From contig NZ_CP096016.1 of assembly GCF_023650515.1 (NCBI RefSeq), positions 3,474,001-3,538,000 on the forward strand: 64,000 nucleotides of DNA, in the 5' to 3' direction. Positions 19,264 through 30,000 of the stretch are shown piece after piece (within the stretch, counting starts at the first letter, position 1; the number at the start of each line of letters is the position of its first letter). The stretch comes from Alkalimarinus coralli. Lineage in GTDB: Bacteria; Pseudomonadota; Gammaproteobacteria; Pseudomonadales; Oleiphilaceae. The translations under genes and the position numbers were made by a program. The notes below the pieces were generated by a model. It was not told the origin of the DNA. It did no database searches and was given only the letters and a program-made list of their open reading frames with translations.

Positions 19264-21026
19264 AACGGTGGCCCCATGGAGATATGCAGCATGATAGGGT
19301 TTTCGGCATCGCTATCTAATGGGTGTGCCAGATCAACTCGCACCTCACCTATGACAGACAACCAACGAGCGCCAACGCCCACACTGCTGGAGAATGACTC
19401 GTCAGGGTCATCATAAGCCCGACCAGAATCCGCAAAAACAGCACCCCGCCAATGCTCGGCAATTCGACCACTCAGCTCCAGGCTGCCAACATTAAGGTAG
19501 CGCCCACCAATGAGTTCGCCCTCTTCATCTCGAGTTGCCAAAGACCGGTAGTCATAGCCTCGAACCGTTTGATCACCTCCGGTATAGAAGCGCCTTGAAA
19601 CCGGCACTTTAAGCAGATCGTCTGTTGCAATACCCCCAAGTTCCAGCCGTGAAAGAAGCCTGAAGGATGTTTTACCTAGCGGGGTAAGCCAACGAACACC
19701 CGCATGCGCTTTAAAAAAACTGGCATCAGCTCCCAGTTCGGTTGAACTTCCAGAAAACGTTAGCCACAATCGATAACCATGTGCCGGGCTGCGGCCTTTG
19801 TCCAGTTCACTTCTCATCCAGCCAATTTTGGGCACTAAATAAAAAACATCAACCCAATCATCATCAGACTGTCGATAACGTTCATAGTCTGCACTTACAC
19901 CATAGCGCAGCTGCCAGTTGTTCTCTTTAAGGTTAAGCCTTGCCACGCCGACATTAAACAGGCTCGACTCAGTGCTTTCGATCTCCTGATGAAGGAACCC
20001 GGTATCAAACATCAGAAAATGTGTCAGCGGCTTCTGCAACGGTATTCGGTAGGTGGCACTGACCTCTTGTTCAGGTTTCGAGACTTCCAAGGTAGAGTTC
20101 CAGGCGTGCCCTCTGGTTCCAATAACAGGCATGCCCCAGTTAAAGCGCACCCTTGGGCCATTGTCGGTGTCAAACCCTAGCCCCACCTCAAATTGATGCT
20201 GGCTGGTATCTTCTGCACTCACCTTTAGGTTAACCTGCTTCTGCCCCTCTCGAACAACCCGTTCCGTATCCACCGAAACCGACGAAAAGTAACCCGTTTC
20301 GTATAGTTTCCTTCGAAAGGAGACCAGCAACTCTCGTTCATAAGGGGCCCCTTGTTTAAACGGCACGATGGTATGTAGAAATTCAGAGCTAAGCTGACTG
20401 CCATCAAAGGTGACCTCACCAAAGTGGTAACGCTCGCCACTCTTCATCATCAGTCTGATTTGTGCATCATTACGACGTACATCCACCAAAAGTTCACTTT
20501 CCGTATAATTCGCATCGAAAAAGCCAAGACTTTGCGCCTTCTGCATTAGCGCTTTTTTCAGTGCGTCATATTTAGAGTGATCCAGCTGCTCTCCAGCCGT
20601 AAGCGGATGATCTTTGATTATTTTATTGAATACCGGCAGTTCAGCAGCTGGGCCATTTATTTTTATGTGAGGCGCCAGCAAAACCACTGGCGGCCCGGGG
20701 GCCAGCTCAACTATGACCTTGTCAGGGGCCAGCTCAATCGTCCACTCGCAGTGATAATAACCCAATACTTGGACTGCATCGGTTACCAGACTATTAAGCC
20801 TTCGCTCCAAAAGCCTTGGATTACGAAGTTCCGCATCATCAACATCTCCGATACGGGCTTTTACATTATCCGTTAACGCTTTATCCCCCCCTGTAACAAT
20901 AACCTCCACATTCGCCAATACAGATGGGCTTGCAAGAAAAATTAAGACAAAAAACACAAGCCCGTTGAGGGCCCAATGGTGAGCGAGTGCTGCCGTAAAA
21001 CCGTGACCGTTATTTCGTCGTTTCAA
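19260..21026 (-). CDS. tamA: TamA, outer-membrane Omp85-family component
   Basis: 588 residues with an N-terminal signal peptide cleaving after SVLA. Three POTRA-like domains cover ~27-270. The C-terminal 16-strand Omp85 barrel shows the motif GGDQTVRGYDYRSLATRDEEG (residues ~475-495), the VRGY/F lock of the family. The last residue context (HISMGPPL) lacks the terminal Phe common in barrels, ending in Leu. It is the first gene of tamA-tamB. Partner of TamB in autotransporter assembly and envelope homeostasis. Confidence 0.92.
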   Translation of the reverse strand: MKRRNNGHGFTAALAHHWALNGLVFFVLIFLASPSVLANVEVIVTGGDKALTDNVKARIGDVDDAELRNPRLLERRLNSLVTDAVQVLGYYHCEWTIELAPDKVIVELAPGPPVVLLAPHIKINGPAAELPVFNKIIKDHPLTAGEQLDHSKYDALKKALMQKAQSLGFFDANYTESELLVDVRRNDAQIRLMMKSGERYHFGEVTFDGSQLSSEFLHTIVPFKQGAPYERELLVSFRRKLYETGYFSSVSVDTERVVREGQKQVNLKVSAEDTSQHQFEVGLGFDTDNGPRVRFNWGMPVIGTRGHAWNSTLEVSKPEQEVSATYRIPLQKPLTHFLMFDTGFLHQEIESTESSLFNVGVARLNLKENNWQLRYGVSADYERYRQSDDDWVDVFYLVPKIGWMRSELDKGRSPAHGYRLWLTFSGSSTELGADASFFKAHAGVRWLTPLGKTSFRLLSRLELGGIATDDLLKVPVSRRFYTGGDQTVRGYDYRSLATRDEEGELIGGRYLNVGSLELSGRIAEHWRGAVFADSGRAYDDPDESFSSSVGVGARWLSVIGEVRVDLAHPLDSDAENPIMLHISMGPPL

Positions 21027-21232
21027 AGAACACCTGACAGTCTGAATTCAAAGCCTTACAAACCGAGTAATGAAGTAAATTAAAGTGATATCGTACCATG
21101 AATAACCTTCACCGCTAACTACCAGGCAAAACAGACCTCTTTGCATTTTCCTTAAAACCTGAAATACTGAATAGTGACAAATCAAGAACGTTGGGCAACT
21201 TAAACCACTCACACGTCTAAGGATTGATCACT

Positions 21233-22261
21233 GTGGTAATGACTGCAAAAGACAAACAAGACGATAACAACGAAGTCACAGTAAATGCCTCTTCCACTCG
21301 CTCGTTATCGGGCTACCTTATTAAAAAAGGGCTCTCAAAAAAGAAGCTGGAAGCCCAGACCGGTCTGACACTGAGTAAGCTTGACCAGCCGGATCAACGC
21401 ATTCCCATTGAAACTTTTCAATCCCTGTGGGACATTGCCGAACAGTTTACCAAAGACCCGGCGGTCGGCCTTCATGTCGGAGAGTCATCCAACCCCGACG
21501 ATATGGGAGTGGTAGGCCATATATTCTTCAACAATGCCACGCTGGGAGAAGCATTAAAGCAATTTGAAAGGCTCTATAAGCTGGTCAACCAAGGCATGCG
21601 GGTAGAGTTTTATGTCGATGATGACTTTGCCTATCTAAACTATATTTGCGAGCGGCCGGAGTATTACTCCCGCGCCAACATGGATCGTACCATGGCCATC
21701 TCTGTGATAAGAGCACGCACACTGATTCGCTCAAAATTAAAAATGGAGTATGTTGCTTTCGCGCACCCTGAACCGGGTTACATAGACGAGTATCAACGGA
21801 TATTTCAGTGCCCGATCAAATTTGATCAGCCCCACTGCTCGATTGTCTTCAAGAAACAGTTTCTGGCGTTTGAACTTCCCAAACGTAACCCTTACCTTCA
21901 CAAGGTACTGACCCGACACGTTGAAACACTGCTGAACAAGATCAGGCCCAAAAAATCACTCTCGGATCAGGTCAAAGTCATTGCCTCCAAGCAATTGCCA
22001 AAAGGCGATATTGATGCAGAGAAGGTAGCCTCACAACTCTGTATGAGCCGCCATACCCTCTATCGAAAACTAAAAGCCGAAGGCAGTTCTTTCCAGGAAC
22101 TAATCGAAGCCGTTAGAAAAGAAAAAGCCATTCGTTATATTAAAGAAAAACGTTACTCGCTCAGTGAAATTGCGTTCTTACTCGGTTTTTCAGAGCTCAG
22201 CGCCTTTAGCCGGGCCTTTAAACGCTGGACCGGTTCGTCACCAGCAAAATATCAGAAATAA
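21233..22261 (+). CDS. AraC-family transcriptional regulator (Arabinose-bd N-terminal type)
   Basis: About 342 residues. GTG at 21233 has an AAGGA site 9 bases upstream; the frame also offers TTG at 21224 and ATG at 21239. Residues ~20-210 match the Arabinose_bd-type ligand domain of OruR-like regulators. The C terminus holds the two helix-turn-helix motifs (VASQLCMSRHTLYRKLKAEG and LSEIAFLLGFSELSAFSRAF) followed by RWTGSSPAKY, the AraC signature. It lies upstream of the leucine dehydrogenase operon in the same direction, so it may regulate it; that is inference. Confidence 0.88.
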   Translation: MVMTAKDKQDDNNEVTVNASSTRSLSGYLIKKGLSKKKLEAQTGLTLSKLDQPDQRIPIETFQSLWDIAEQFTKDPAVGLHVGESSNPDDMGVVGHIFFNNATLGEALKQFERLYKLVNQGMRVEFYVDDDFAYLNYICERPEYYSRANMDRTMAISVIRARTLIRSKLKMEYVAFAHPEPGYIDEYQRIFQCPIKFDQPHCSIVFKKQFLAFELPKRNPYLHKVLTRHVETLLNKIRPKKSLSDQVKVIASKQLPKGDIDAEKVASQLCMSRHTLYRKLKAEGSSFQELIEAVRKEKAIRYIKEKRYSLSEIAFLLGFSELSAFSRAFKRWTGSSPAKYQK

Positions 22262-22678
22262 CAATATCTTGGCAGGCTTTAGCAGGCATGCGAGTGCCTG
22301 CCAATTTGCTCAAATGCCTACCCATTCCCTAACGACTAATTACTCGTAGCAATCATACTGCCAGGCTTTATAACATGTCGGTCTAAACGTTCAGTTCAAT
22401 AAATGATCAATCCATTACTATACTTGGATTAATTACGTGACTCCGTACACGCGGGCAAAACCTGTGGCACAGCAGACGGATTAACCTGATGCAGCAAAAC
22501 GGGTACACCATACCCACCGCATCAAGTCGGCCAAAAGCCAATCTCCGTTGATACCTTGTGCTAAACGTGAATACCGGATGTTTCACTTAGAAGGCCATTG
22601 GCCCCATCGTTATCGAAACATTAACGATACACCTGCGAATGCGGGCTAAGTGAGATGTTCGTTGCTGGAGGATTAGCG
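22262..22678. other. Intergenic region with hairpin (22269-22304)
   Basis: A 9-bp perfect inverted repeat, TTGGCAGGC (22269-22277) with GCCTGCCAA (22296-22304), follows the AraC gene stop by 8 bases. It may end that transcript although only TTTG follows. The rest should contain the promoter of the catabolic operon. No ORF or RNA gene seen. Confidence 0.45.
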
Positions 22679-23701
22679 ATGTTCCAACGACTCAAAGCCA
22701 ACAAAGCACACGACCTTCATTTTAAATATGACCCTGACTCAGGGCTCAAAGCCATCATTGCCATTCATGATACCCGCAAGGGCCCCGCACTGGGCGGTTG
22801 CCGATTCCTTCACTATAACGCCGCGGATGATGCCATTAACGATGCATTACGCTTGGCAAGAGGAATGAGCTACAAAGCGGTGATGGCAAACTTGCCGCAA
22901 GGAGGAGGCAAATCAGTCATTATGAAGCCTAACGGGCACTTTAACCGTCAAGAATTGTTTACCGCTTTCGGTCGGTTTGTTGAAGAGCTCAATGGCCGCT
23001 ATATCACTGCCATCGACAGTGGTACCTCTGCGGTTGAGATGGATATCATTAATCAGCAAACAAGCCACGTTACCAGTACCAGTCATGAAGATAACCCCTC
23101 TATTTATACCTCGCAAGGTGTCTTTGAAGGTATAAAAGCGGCCGTCAAAAGCACGTTCAAACAATCAAATTTAAAGGGCATTACCGTTGCAGTACAGGGG
23201 CTGGGGAATGTCGGTTATCCGCTGATCCAGTCACTTCACCACGCAGGCGCCAAGCTTGTCGTGACCGATATCAATGCCGACCGGCTTCAGCAGGTCGCCA
23301 AGGAGTTTAACGCTACCGCCGTTGCCCCCGATGAGATTTACGCAGCCGAATGTGACGTCTTTTCTCCGTGTGGGTTAGGCGCGATCGTCAACCACCACAC
23401 CATTCCCCAATTCAAATGCAAGGTTATCGCGGGTTCAGCCAATAATCAGCTAGCAACCGAAGAAGACGGCTTGCGACTCTTTGAAAAGGGCATCTTGTAC
23501 GCCCCTGACTATGTAATCAATGGCGGAGGGTTGATCTATGCCTCGATGAACCACATCCATCAACCGGCCGCCGATATTGCCAAAAAAACCAGTGAAATCG
23601 CCGCAACGCTAAGCGAGATATTTGCAGAATCCAGCGCCCAGAACAGACCCAGTAGCGAAGTTGCCGACCACATTGCTCAGCAGCGGCTCTACCGGGAATA
23701 A
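22679..23701 (+). CDS. Leucine dehydrogenase-type amino-acid dehydrogenase
   Basis: 340 residues. I choose ATG at 22679, with a GGAGG site 8 bases upstream, over the frame start at 22655. Catalytic region GGGKSVIMKP contains the Lys used in oxidative deamination; GPALGGCR binds substrate; the NAD fold shows VAVQGLGNVGYPL. The Glu/Leu/Phe/Val dehydrogenase family deaminates branched amino acids to 2-oxo acids. The next three genes encode a 2-oxo acid dehydrogenase complex, which fits: this enzyme makes the substrate. First gene of the operon. Confidence 0.9.
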   Translation: MFQRLKANKAHDLHFKYDPDSGLKAIIAIHDTRKGPALGGCRFLHYNAADDAINDALRLARGMSYKAVMANLPQGGGKSVIMKPNGHFNRQELFTAFGRFVEELNGRYITAIDSGTSAVEMDIINQQTSHVTSTSHEDNPSIYTSQGVFEGIKAAVKSTFKQSNLKGITVAVQGLGNVGYPLIQSLHHAGAKLVVTDINADRLQQVAKEFNATAVAPDEIYAAECDVFSPCGLGAIVNHHTIPQFKCKVIAGSANNQLATEEDGLRLFEKGILYAPDYVINGGGLIYASMNHIHQPAADIAKKTSEIAATLSEIFAESSAQNRPSSEVADHIAQQRLYRE

Positions 23702-23763
23702 CAATATTCAGTCAGCAGCATTAGTCCGCGGGTCGATGATACAGGGGGCTCAGGGAGAACAGG

Positions 23764-24849
23764 ATGAATAGACAATACGATTTTTCAATCAGCTCAACGC
23801 AGTATATCGCTGACGACGGCCAGCTTATCAAACCGCTGCCCAACACGGTCAACCATGACTTGCTATTGGAGGCCTATCAAAACATGGTACTGATTCGAGC
23901 GTTTGACCAAAAGGCCGTTGCACTGCAACGCACCGGTAAACTGGGCACTTACCCGTCATCACTAGGCCAGGAAGCCATTGGTATTGCCATTGGGCTGGCG
24001 ATGCGTAGCGATGATGTCTTCGTCCCGTACTACCGTGATCATGCTACGCAGTACCTCAGAGGCGTTTCGCTCACAGAGATTTTACAGTACTGGGGCGGTG
24101 ACGAACGAGGCAGCGACTACCAACACTGCAAGGAAGATATGCCTGTTTGTGTGCCTATCGCTACTCAGTTTTGTCATGCCGCTGGGATAGCGTCAGCATT
24201 TAAAATTCGCGGTGAAAAAAGAGCCTCAGTGGTAACTGGCGGGGACGGCTCCACCTCAAAAGGCGACTTTCTCGAAAGCCTCAACCTAAGCGGTGTTTGG
24301 CAATTGCCGATGGTAATGGCCATCAATAACAATCAATGGGCCATATCGACCCGCAGAGAGGTACAGTCTCACGGTGAAACACTCGCACAGAAAGCCATTA
24401 GTGCGGGTATTCCCGGTGTTCAGGTTGACGGCAATGATTTTGTCTCACTCTACGATGCCATGCTCACGGCATTAAATCGGGCTCACTCAGGCAAAGGTCC
24501 GACCCTGATTGAGGCGGTCAGCTACCGACTGAGCGATCACACCACAGCAGATGACGCCACACGCTATCGCAGCAATGAAGAACTCAAAAAAGGCTGGGAC
24601 CTGGAACCGGTTAAACGTTTGCGGGATTACCTTCACCATCAGCATTTATGGGATTCAGACAAAGAAACCCAACTCCAGCAGCAGGTTAAGCAACAGGTCG
24701 ACAAAACCGTCGAGGAGTACCTGAACATCAAACCTGAACCACCATCTGCAATGTTCAACCACCTGTTCGAAGTACTCCCCGTCCCTTTACAACAACAGTA
24801 TCAGGAGGTCTGCCTACTGGGTGGAGCAGGAGGTCAGCATCGTGAATAG
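23764..24849 (+). CDS. 2-oxo acid dehydrogenase E1 component, alpha subunit
   Basis: 361 residues. Thiamine diphosphate motif GGDGSTSKGDFLESLNLSGVW...NNNQWAIS is present, as are the phosphate-binding YRDH and SYRLSDHTTADD segments of E1 alpha. It decarboxylates a 2-oxo acid and acylates the lipoyl group of E2. Association with leucine dehydrogenase argues for branched-chain 2-oxo acids, although pyruvate-type annotation is also common for this subgroup. The beta gene starts 8 bases before this stop. Confidence 0.9.
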   Translation: MNRQYDFSISSTQYIADDGQLIKPLPNTVNHDLLLEAYQNMVLIRAFDQKAVALQRTGKLGTYPSSLGQEAIGIAIGLAMRSDDVFVPYYRDHATQYLRGVSLTEILQYWGGDERGSDYQHCKEDMPVCVPIATQFCHAAGIASAFKIRGEKRASVVTGGDGSTSKGDFLESLNLSGVWQLPMVMAINNNQWAISTRREVQSHGETLAQKAISAGIPGVQVDGNDFVSLYDAMLTALNRAHSGKGPTLIEAVSYRLSDHTTADDATRYRSNEELKKGWDLEPVKRLRDYLHHQHLWDSDKETQLQQQVKQQVDKTVEEYLNIKPEPPSAMFNHLFEVLPVPLQQQYQEVCLLGGAGGQHRE

Positions 24850-25894
24850 CAAAGCAAGGGTCAGCGAGACAAGCATAGACGCCCCTCACCCAGTCGATGC
24901 AAATAATACCACGCCATCCAATCAGACCATGGTTGAAGCCATTAACCTCGCACTGGCACATGCCATGGAAGAGGATGACAGTGTGGTGATGCTGGGTGAA
25001 GATGTTGGCGCAAACGGCGGTGTATTCAGAGCAACAGTAGACCTCAGAAAAGAGTTTGGTTTAAAACGCGTTATGGATACGCCCCTAGCGGAGGCACTCA
25101 TTGGCGGCATAACCATTGGCATGGCCAGCCAGGGTCTTAAGCCGATTGCTGAGATTCAGTTTATGGGGTTTATTTATGCAGCAATGGAGCAGATTATCAG
25201 CCATGCATCCCGACTGCGTAACCGCACCCGAGGCAGGCTAAGTTGCCCGATGGTGATTCGAGCCCCATTCGGTGGCGGCATTCATGCACCAGAGCATCAT
25301 TCCGAGAGCACCGAAGCGCTATTTGCCCATATACCCGGTATTAGAGTGGTCATTCCCAGTTCACCCCTTCGGGCCTACGGGCTGCTGTTGTCTGCCATCA
25401 GAAACCCCGACCCGGTTCTGTTTCTCGAACCCAAGCGCATCTACCGCGCGGTGTCCCAACCAGTTATTGATGATGGCGTCGCCCTGCCATTAGACACCTG
25501 TTTTACATTACGAGAGGGCAGTGACCTGACCCTGGTGTCATGGGGAGCGATGATTCAGGAGACGCTGAAAGCCGCAGAGCTAATGGCAGATAAAGGAGTG
25601 GACTGTGAGGTGATCGATGTCGCCTCTATCAGCCCACTGGACATTCACACCATTGAATGCTCAATCGCTAAAACGGGCCGCTGCATTATTGTCCATGAAG
25701 CGGCAAGAAGCGCAGGAGTTGGTGCAGAGATAGCTGCTCACCTTGCGGAGCACTGTCTATTAGACATCAAAGCCCCGGTTAAGAGGGTGACGGGGTTCGA
25801 CACCATCATGCCCTACCTCCGTAACGAAGGTTACTACCTGCCCAGCGTTGAACGAATTGTTCATGCAGTTAACGATGTTATGGCATTTGACTAA
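24842..25894 (+). CDS. 2-oxo acid dehydrogenase E1 component, beta subunit
   Basis: 350 residues. GTG at 24842 has an AGGAGG site 8 bases before it and is preferred to the GTG at 24821. It overlaps the alpha gene by 8 bases. Conserved E1-beta features are EDVGANGGVFRAT, TPLAEALIGGITIGMA, EIQFMGF and APFGGGIHAPEHHSES. The first ~25 residues are a polar tail not usual in the family. It forms the heterotetrameric E1 with the alpha subunit. Confidence 0.9.
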   Translation: MNSKARVSETSIDAPHPVDANNTTPSNQTMVEAINLALAHAMEEDDSVVMLGEDVGANGGVFRATVDLRKEFGLKRVMDTPLAEALIGGITIGMASQGLKPIAEIQFMGFIYAAMEQIISHASRLRNRTRGRLSCPMVIRAPFGGGIHAPEHHSESTEALFAHIPGIRVVIPSSPLRAYGLLLSAIRNPDPVLFLEPKRIYRAVSQPVIDDGVALPLDTCFTLREGSDLTLVSWGAMIQETLKAAELMADKGVDCEVIDVASISPLDIHTIECSIAKTGRCIIVHEAARSAGVGAEIAAHLAEHCLLDIKAPVKRVTGFDTIMPYLRNEGYYLPSVERIVHAVNDVMAFD

Positions 25895-25928
25895 CCGCTC
25901 AGGTGGAGAGTATCAAGAAGGTGAATTC

Positions 25929-27041
25929 ATGAAATATTTTAAACTGCCAGATTTAGGGGAAGGTCTGCCAGAAGCCGAAATTGTACAGTGGCACATAAAG
26001 GCAGGCGACACCGTAAAGGCTGACCAGCTAATGGTAGAAGTTGAAACGGCTAAAGCCATTGTGGAAATTCCCTGCCCTCAGGATGGAAAGGTGGTCGCGC
26101 TATTTGGCGAAACAGGCGACATCATTCATACCGGAGAGCCGTTGGTGGAGTTCAAAAGTGATCAACAAGACGATGGCGGAACCGTAGTCGGCCAGCTAAA
26201 AACTGCTGAAGTTGGTTCAGCAACCGACCACTTTATCATCGGCGCAGCCCCTTCGAGCCAACAGGCTCATCACGTAAAAAGTACGCCGGCCGTGCGAGCC
26301 CTCGCCAAACATCTCAATGTCGACCTGGAGCAACTGACCCCTGCACCCGGTAAACAGATGATTAACGCAGACGACGTAGAGAAAGCCGCCAAACTGCAAC
26401 AAACCCACGGTGAGGCCCATGTGTTAAAAGGGGTCAGGCGCACAATGGCCAAAGCGATGGCCCTATCGCACGCCCAGGTGGTGCCCGTTACCCTGATGGA
26501 AGATGCAGACATCAACGACTGGAGCCCCGACACAGATCTCACTATGAGACTTATTCAGGCCATATCGAAGGCCTGTAAAAAGTCACCTAACCTGAATGCC
26601 TGGTTTGATGGCAACACCCTCAGTTTGCGGCTGCTCAACGAAGTTAACATTGGTATCGCCGTCGACTCTGACGAAGGGCTCTTTGTACCCGTGCTCAATA
26701 ACGTTGGCAAAAGACCACTTAAAGAGCTACGAGAAGGCCTTGACCAGATGCGGGCGGATATTAAAAAACGCTCGATTCCCCCAGCTCAAATGCAGGGCGC
26801 AACAATAACACTCTCAAACTTCGGCACAATTGCAGGCCGTTACGCCAACCCGGTTATTGTGCCCCCGCAGGTCGCCATCATCGGCTGCGGCGTGGCAAGA
26901 GACGAAGTCGTGGCCAGAAATGGCGAAATGGAAATCAGAAAAATATTGCCTCTCTCACTCACCTTCGACCATCGAGCTGCTACAGGCGGCGAAGCGGCGC
27001 GGTTTATGGCCGCATTAATTGAGGATTTGCAGTCTGCATGA
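25929..27041 (+). CDS. 2-oxo acid dehydrogenase E2 (dihydrolipoamide acyltransferase)
   Basis: 370 residues from ATG at 25929 (MKYFKLPDLGEG), the normal E2 beginning. The lipoyl domain has the modified Lys in VEVETAKAIVEIP. A peripheral subunit-binding domain (TPAVRALAKHLNVDLEQL) and the catalytic domain follow. The active-site motif reads DHRAATGGEAARF: His is kept but the usual Asp of HxxxDG is Thr. There is one lipoyl domain only. No E3 gene is adjacent, so a shared lipoamide dehydrogenase is likely. Last gene of the operon. Confidence 0.9.
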   Translation: MKYFKLPDLGEGLPEAEIVQWHIKAGDTVKADQLMVEVETAKAIVEIPCPQDGKVVALFGETGDIIHTGEPLVEFKSDQQDDGGTVVGQLKTAEVGSATDHFIIGAAPSSQQAHHVKSTPAVRALAKHLNVDLEQLTPAPGKQMINADDVEKAAKLQQTHGEAHVLKGVRRTMAKAMALSHAQVVPVTLMEDADINDWSPDTDLTMRLIQAISKACKKSPNLNAWFDGNTLSLRLLNEVNIGIAVDSDEGLFVPVLNNVGKRPLKELREGLDQMRADIKKRSIPPAQMQGATITLSNFGTIAGRYANPVIVPPQVAIIGCGVARDEVVARNGEMEIRKILPLSLTFDHRAATGGEAARFMAALIEDLQSA

Positions 27042-27053
27042 GGTGGACATGAG

Positions 27054-27088
27054 AATATCCCGGTTTCAGCCGGGATATTGGTATTTTT
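27054..27088 (+). terminator. Rho-independent terminator of the catabolic operon
   Basis: Perfect 10-bp stem AATATCCCGG (27054-27063) with CCGGGATATT (27070-27079), 6-base loop, then GGTATTTTT. It lies 13 bases after the E2 stop. Confidence 0.88.
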
Positions 27089-27099
27089 AAGCATGAGCC

Positions 27100-30000
27100 T
27101 CAATGTCGAGGGAACGATACCCCTCCTTCCATGCCTAAAGAAACTCTATAGCTATCACCATGTTTGTATATTTGTAGAGAGTCCTCTTTTATTTTCCCCA
27201 GCAATGGCGAAGACTTCCAAACAATATTTCCAGTCTTGGTTGATGCAATGGCAAGTTGATCTCGATATGGATACCCAGCTGAATTATCTACAAGCACAAA
27301 CAAATAACAGTTTTCACTTGTGCAATCAGGCAGTAGTTTAAATTTCTCTAGCTCTATTGTACCGTACACCCTTGAGGTTTCAGTCAAGTCCGTTGAAAAA
27401 GATACGAATTTTTGACGCTTGCCTGGTTGAGAGTAATCAATTGAAGCAATAACGATGTCAACTAAACTATCACCATTAACATCACCTACTACTAACTTAT
27501 TGCCATAATAGTAAAGTGAATCTAACGTTTTGCTCCTATGTAATACAACCCCGTCTGTGGACTTCTTGTATATTTTTATTGATGTACTGTCCAGGGTAAT
27601 AACTTCTGAAACTCCATCTTTATCAAAGTCATAAACCGCTGAGTCTTCAACTCCGTCATTAAGTCTATCGCTGCTCCATATGAGTGATTGATCAAAAAGA
27701 TCAAATATCTCAATACGGTTTCGTGCTATGGCTACAAGATCCATTTTGTTATCCGCATTCATGTTGGCATATTGGAGTTTGTATTGAGAATTCTCACTAC
27801 TTGAAACTGTCCACTCTTCGATATCATTACCTATATCGTATACTTTAAGTCCGCTACCGTTTGTCAGGCGTGAAGAGAATACGGCCTCATCAATAAGGTC
27901 ATTATCGTAATCAAAACCCGTAAACGACAGGTAATTTGCATAGCCAGCGTTAACATCTGAGCTTATTGTTGGCATGCCCGTCAACGGAGAAAACTCTAGA
28001 ATTCTATAGCTAGAATCCAAAACACTTCTGGCAAAATAAGAATAGTTTGATGGACCCTGATGCAGAGTTAGATAATGCCCACCTAAGTTAACCCCTTTCC
28101 AAGTAGCGTCCTGCCATTCTAGGCTTTGACCATTATAAACGAACAGCCTTCCTTTATGAGATCCTACCCATTCGATATCGCCATCATTATCAACATCGCC
28201 ATGCGTTAAGCTGAAAGTTGCCCCCTGATTGTCACTTTTAACACCCACATCCTTGTCCTCGGTGTCTGAGGATTTCAGGTCAAGAATAGAGAAGGCATTC
28301 GTAGAGCTACAATTTGATATTACAACTTCGTCTTGAGCATCCGCATCAAGATTTAAGGCCTTAATGCCGCAACTATGTGTTCGATCTTGTTGTGAAACCA
28401 ACACTTTATTTAAAACGTCAAAAACTTTGAGTTTGCCCCTATAATTACCATCAACAGCAACCAGTTCAGTATCGCCATCGCCATCAGTATCTCCCAACGC
28501 TAGGAATGCGCCAAACGTCTCTGTATAAAGCCATTGATTAACTTTTGAAGCTCCATCAAAAACATACCCTCCGCTAGTGATAATTTCTAACTGAGAATCG
28601 TTGTCGGCATTCCCCACTGTCATACTTTTTCCGAGACCATTTCGACCTAGAGACCACTCTTTTACAAGTGTTTCTGCATCAAAAACAACAAGGCTGTCTT
28701 GATTTGAGTAAGAACCATAGGATCCAAGAATGGTAACTTCGAGTGTACTATCAGCATCAACATCATTAACGCTGATTCCCTTTACGTAAGACATGTTAGT
28801 TAATTCAGCTTCTGCCAAAATTTCTTTGCTCTTGCCGTCTAAACGATAAATTTTATCTTCAGTCGTGACAAATATATCAGAATACGATTTTGAGCCTATT
28901 TTTCCCGTCGTTGCTCCAGTTGCGCTTTTGTTTCCCAGCCTTTCATCCAGTATCCAGTTTTGCTGGTAATCGTTATTGCTAAAAGTAAGCGTATATAGGA
29001 GCTGCTTTTCCTCTGAGAAGACCAGCATTTCGTTTTTCGTGTCACCATCAAGGTCAACAATATGTATATCATCTTCTCTGTTTGGAGTAGAAAGAGGCGT
29101 CCTAACAAAGTTGGCAGAGCCTTTACTATCAATTTTTATTTCAACCTCTTTTAACACCTCGTGTCCCGGACTAACAACCACAACACCGTAAATCGCGGTA
29201 GAAAATCTAGTAACCGGTAATGCATTGGCAGTCCACGTGATGCGGCCACTTTGGTCAACGGACATCCCGTCAGGCCCATAAGCCAATTTATAACTGAAAG
29301 ATCCACTACTCGAATTTAAGACATCAATTTGTGCACTGTACACTTCACCGTTTTTGAGCTCAGCAGGGCCTGTAACATTGAACTCTGCGGGCTCTCCAGA
29401 AACGACTATAGTAATCTCTTTAGTCGTGGTGGCACCATCGCTATCAGTTACTATAATTTCAAGAACATAGGTTCCTGCCAGATTTGCAGTAATTTCCATA
29501 ATGTTCCAGGAGGAAACCTCTACATCAAAAGTACTCCCTTCCGGCTGGCTCTTAATTTTCCATTGTGGGTTTATAAAATCGTAATCGCTATCAATCAGGT
29601 CTACCGTAAGAAAAATGACTTCATTTTTATTGCCGGTCACGCTATCTTCGGCACGTATCTCAGGCGCGTGATTCTCCGTTTTGTCATCTTCATATTGGCT
29701 GAGTGCAGTTGCGCCAAACCAAGTAGCATAATCATATTCGCCATCACCATTTTCATCTAGCAACAACCTATAACCCTGTTCAGAATATTGAGTAACCGGG
29801 TCAATTCCTTGTTCAGGAAAGAGCAGTAAAGAGCTTTCATTTGCTCCGGACATTACTGCAAACACGCTTTGCTCATCCAACCCTAAAGTCACATATCCTA
29901 GATTAGACTGATACAGTTTGCCGCTCAAAGTCTGTGTTTGCTGTTCGCTATCTAGGGTATATATAAAATCTTTAAGGTAAGTCGTTTCATTTTTGATATT

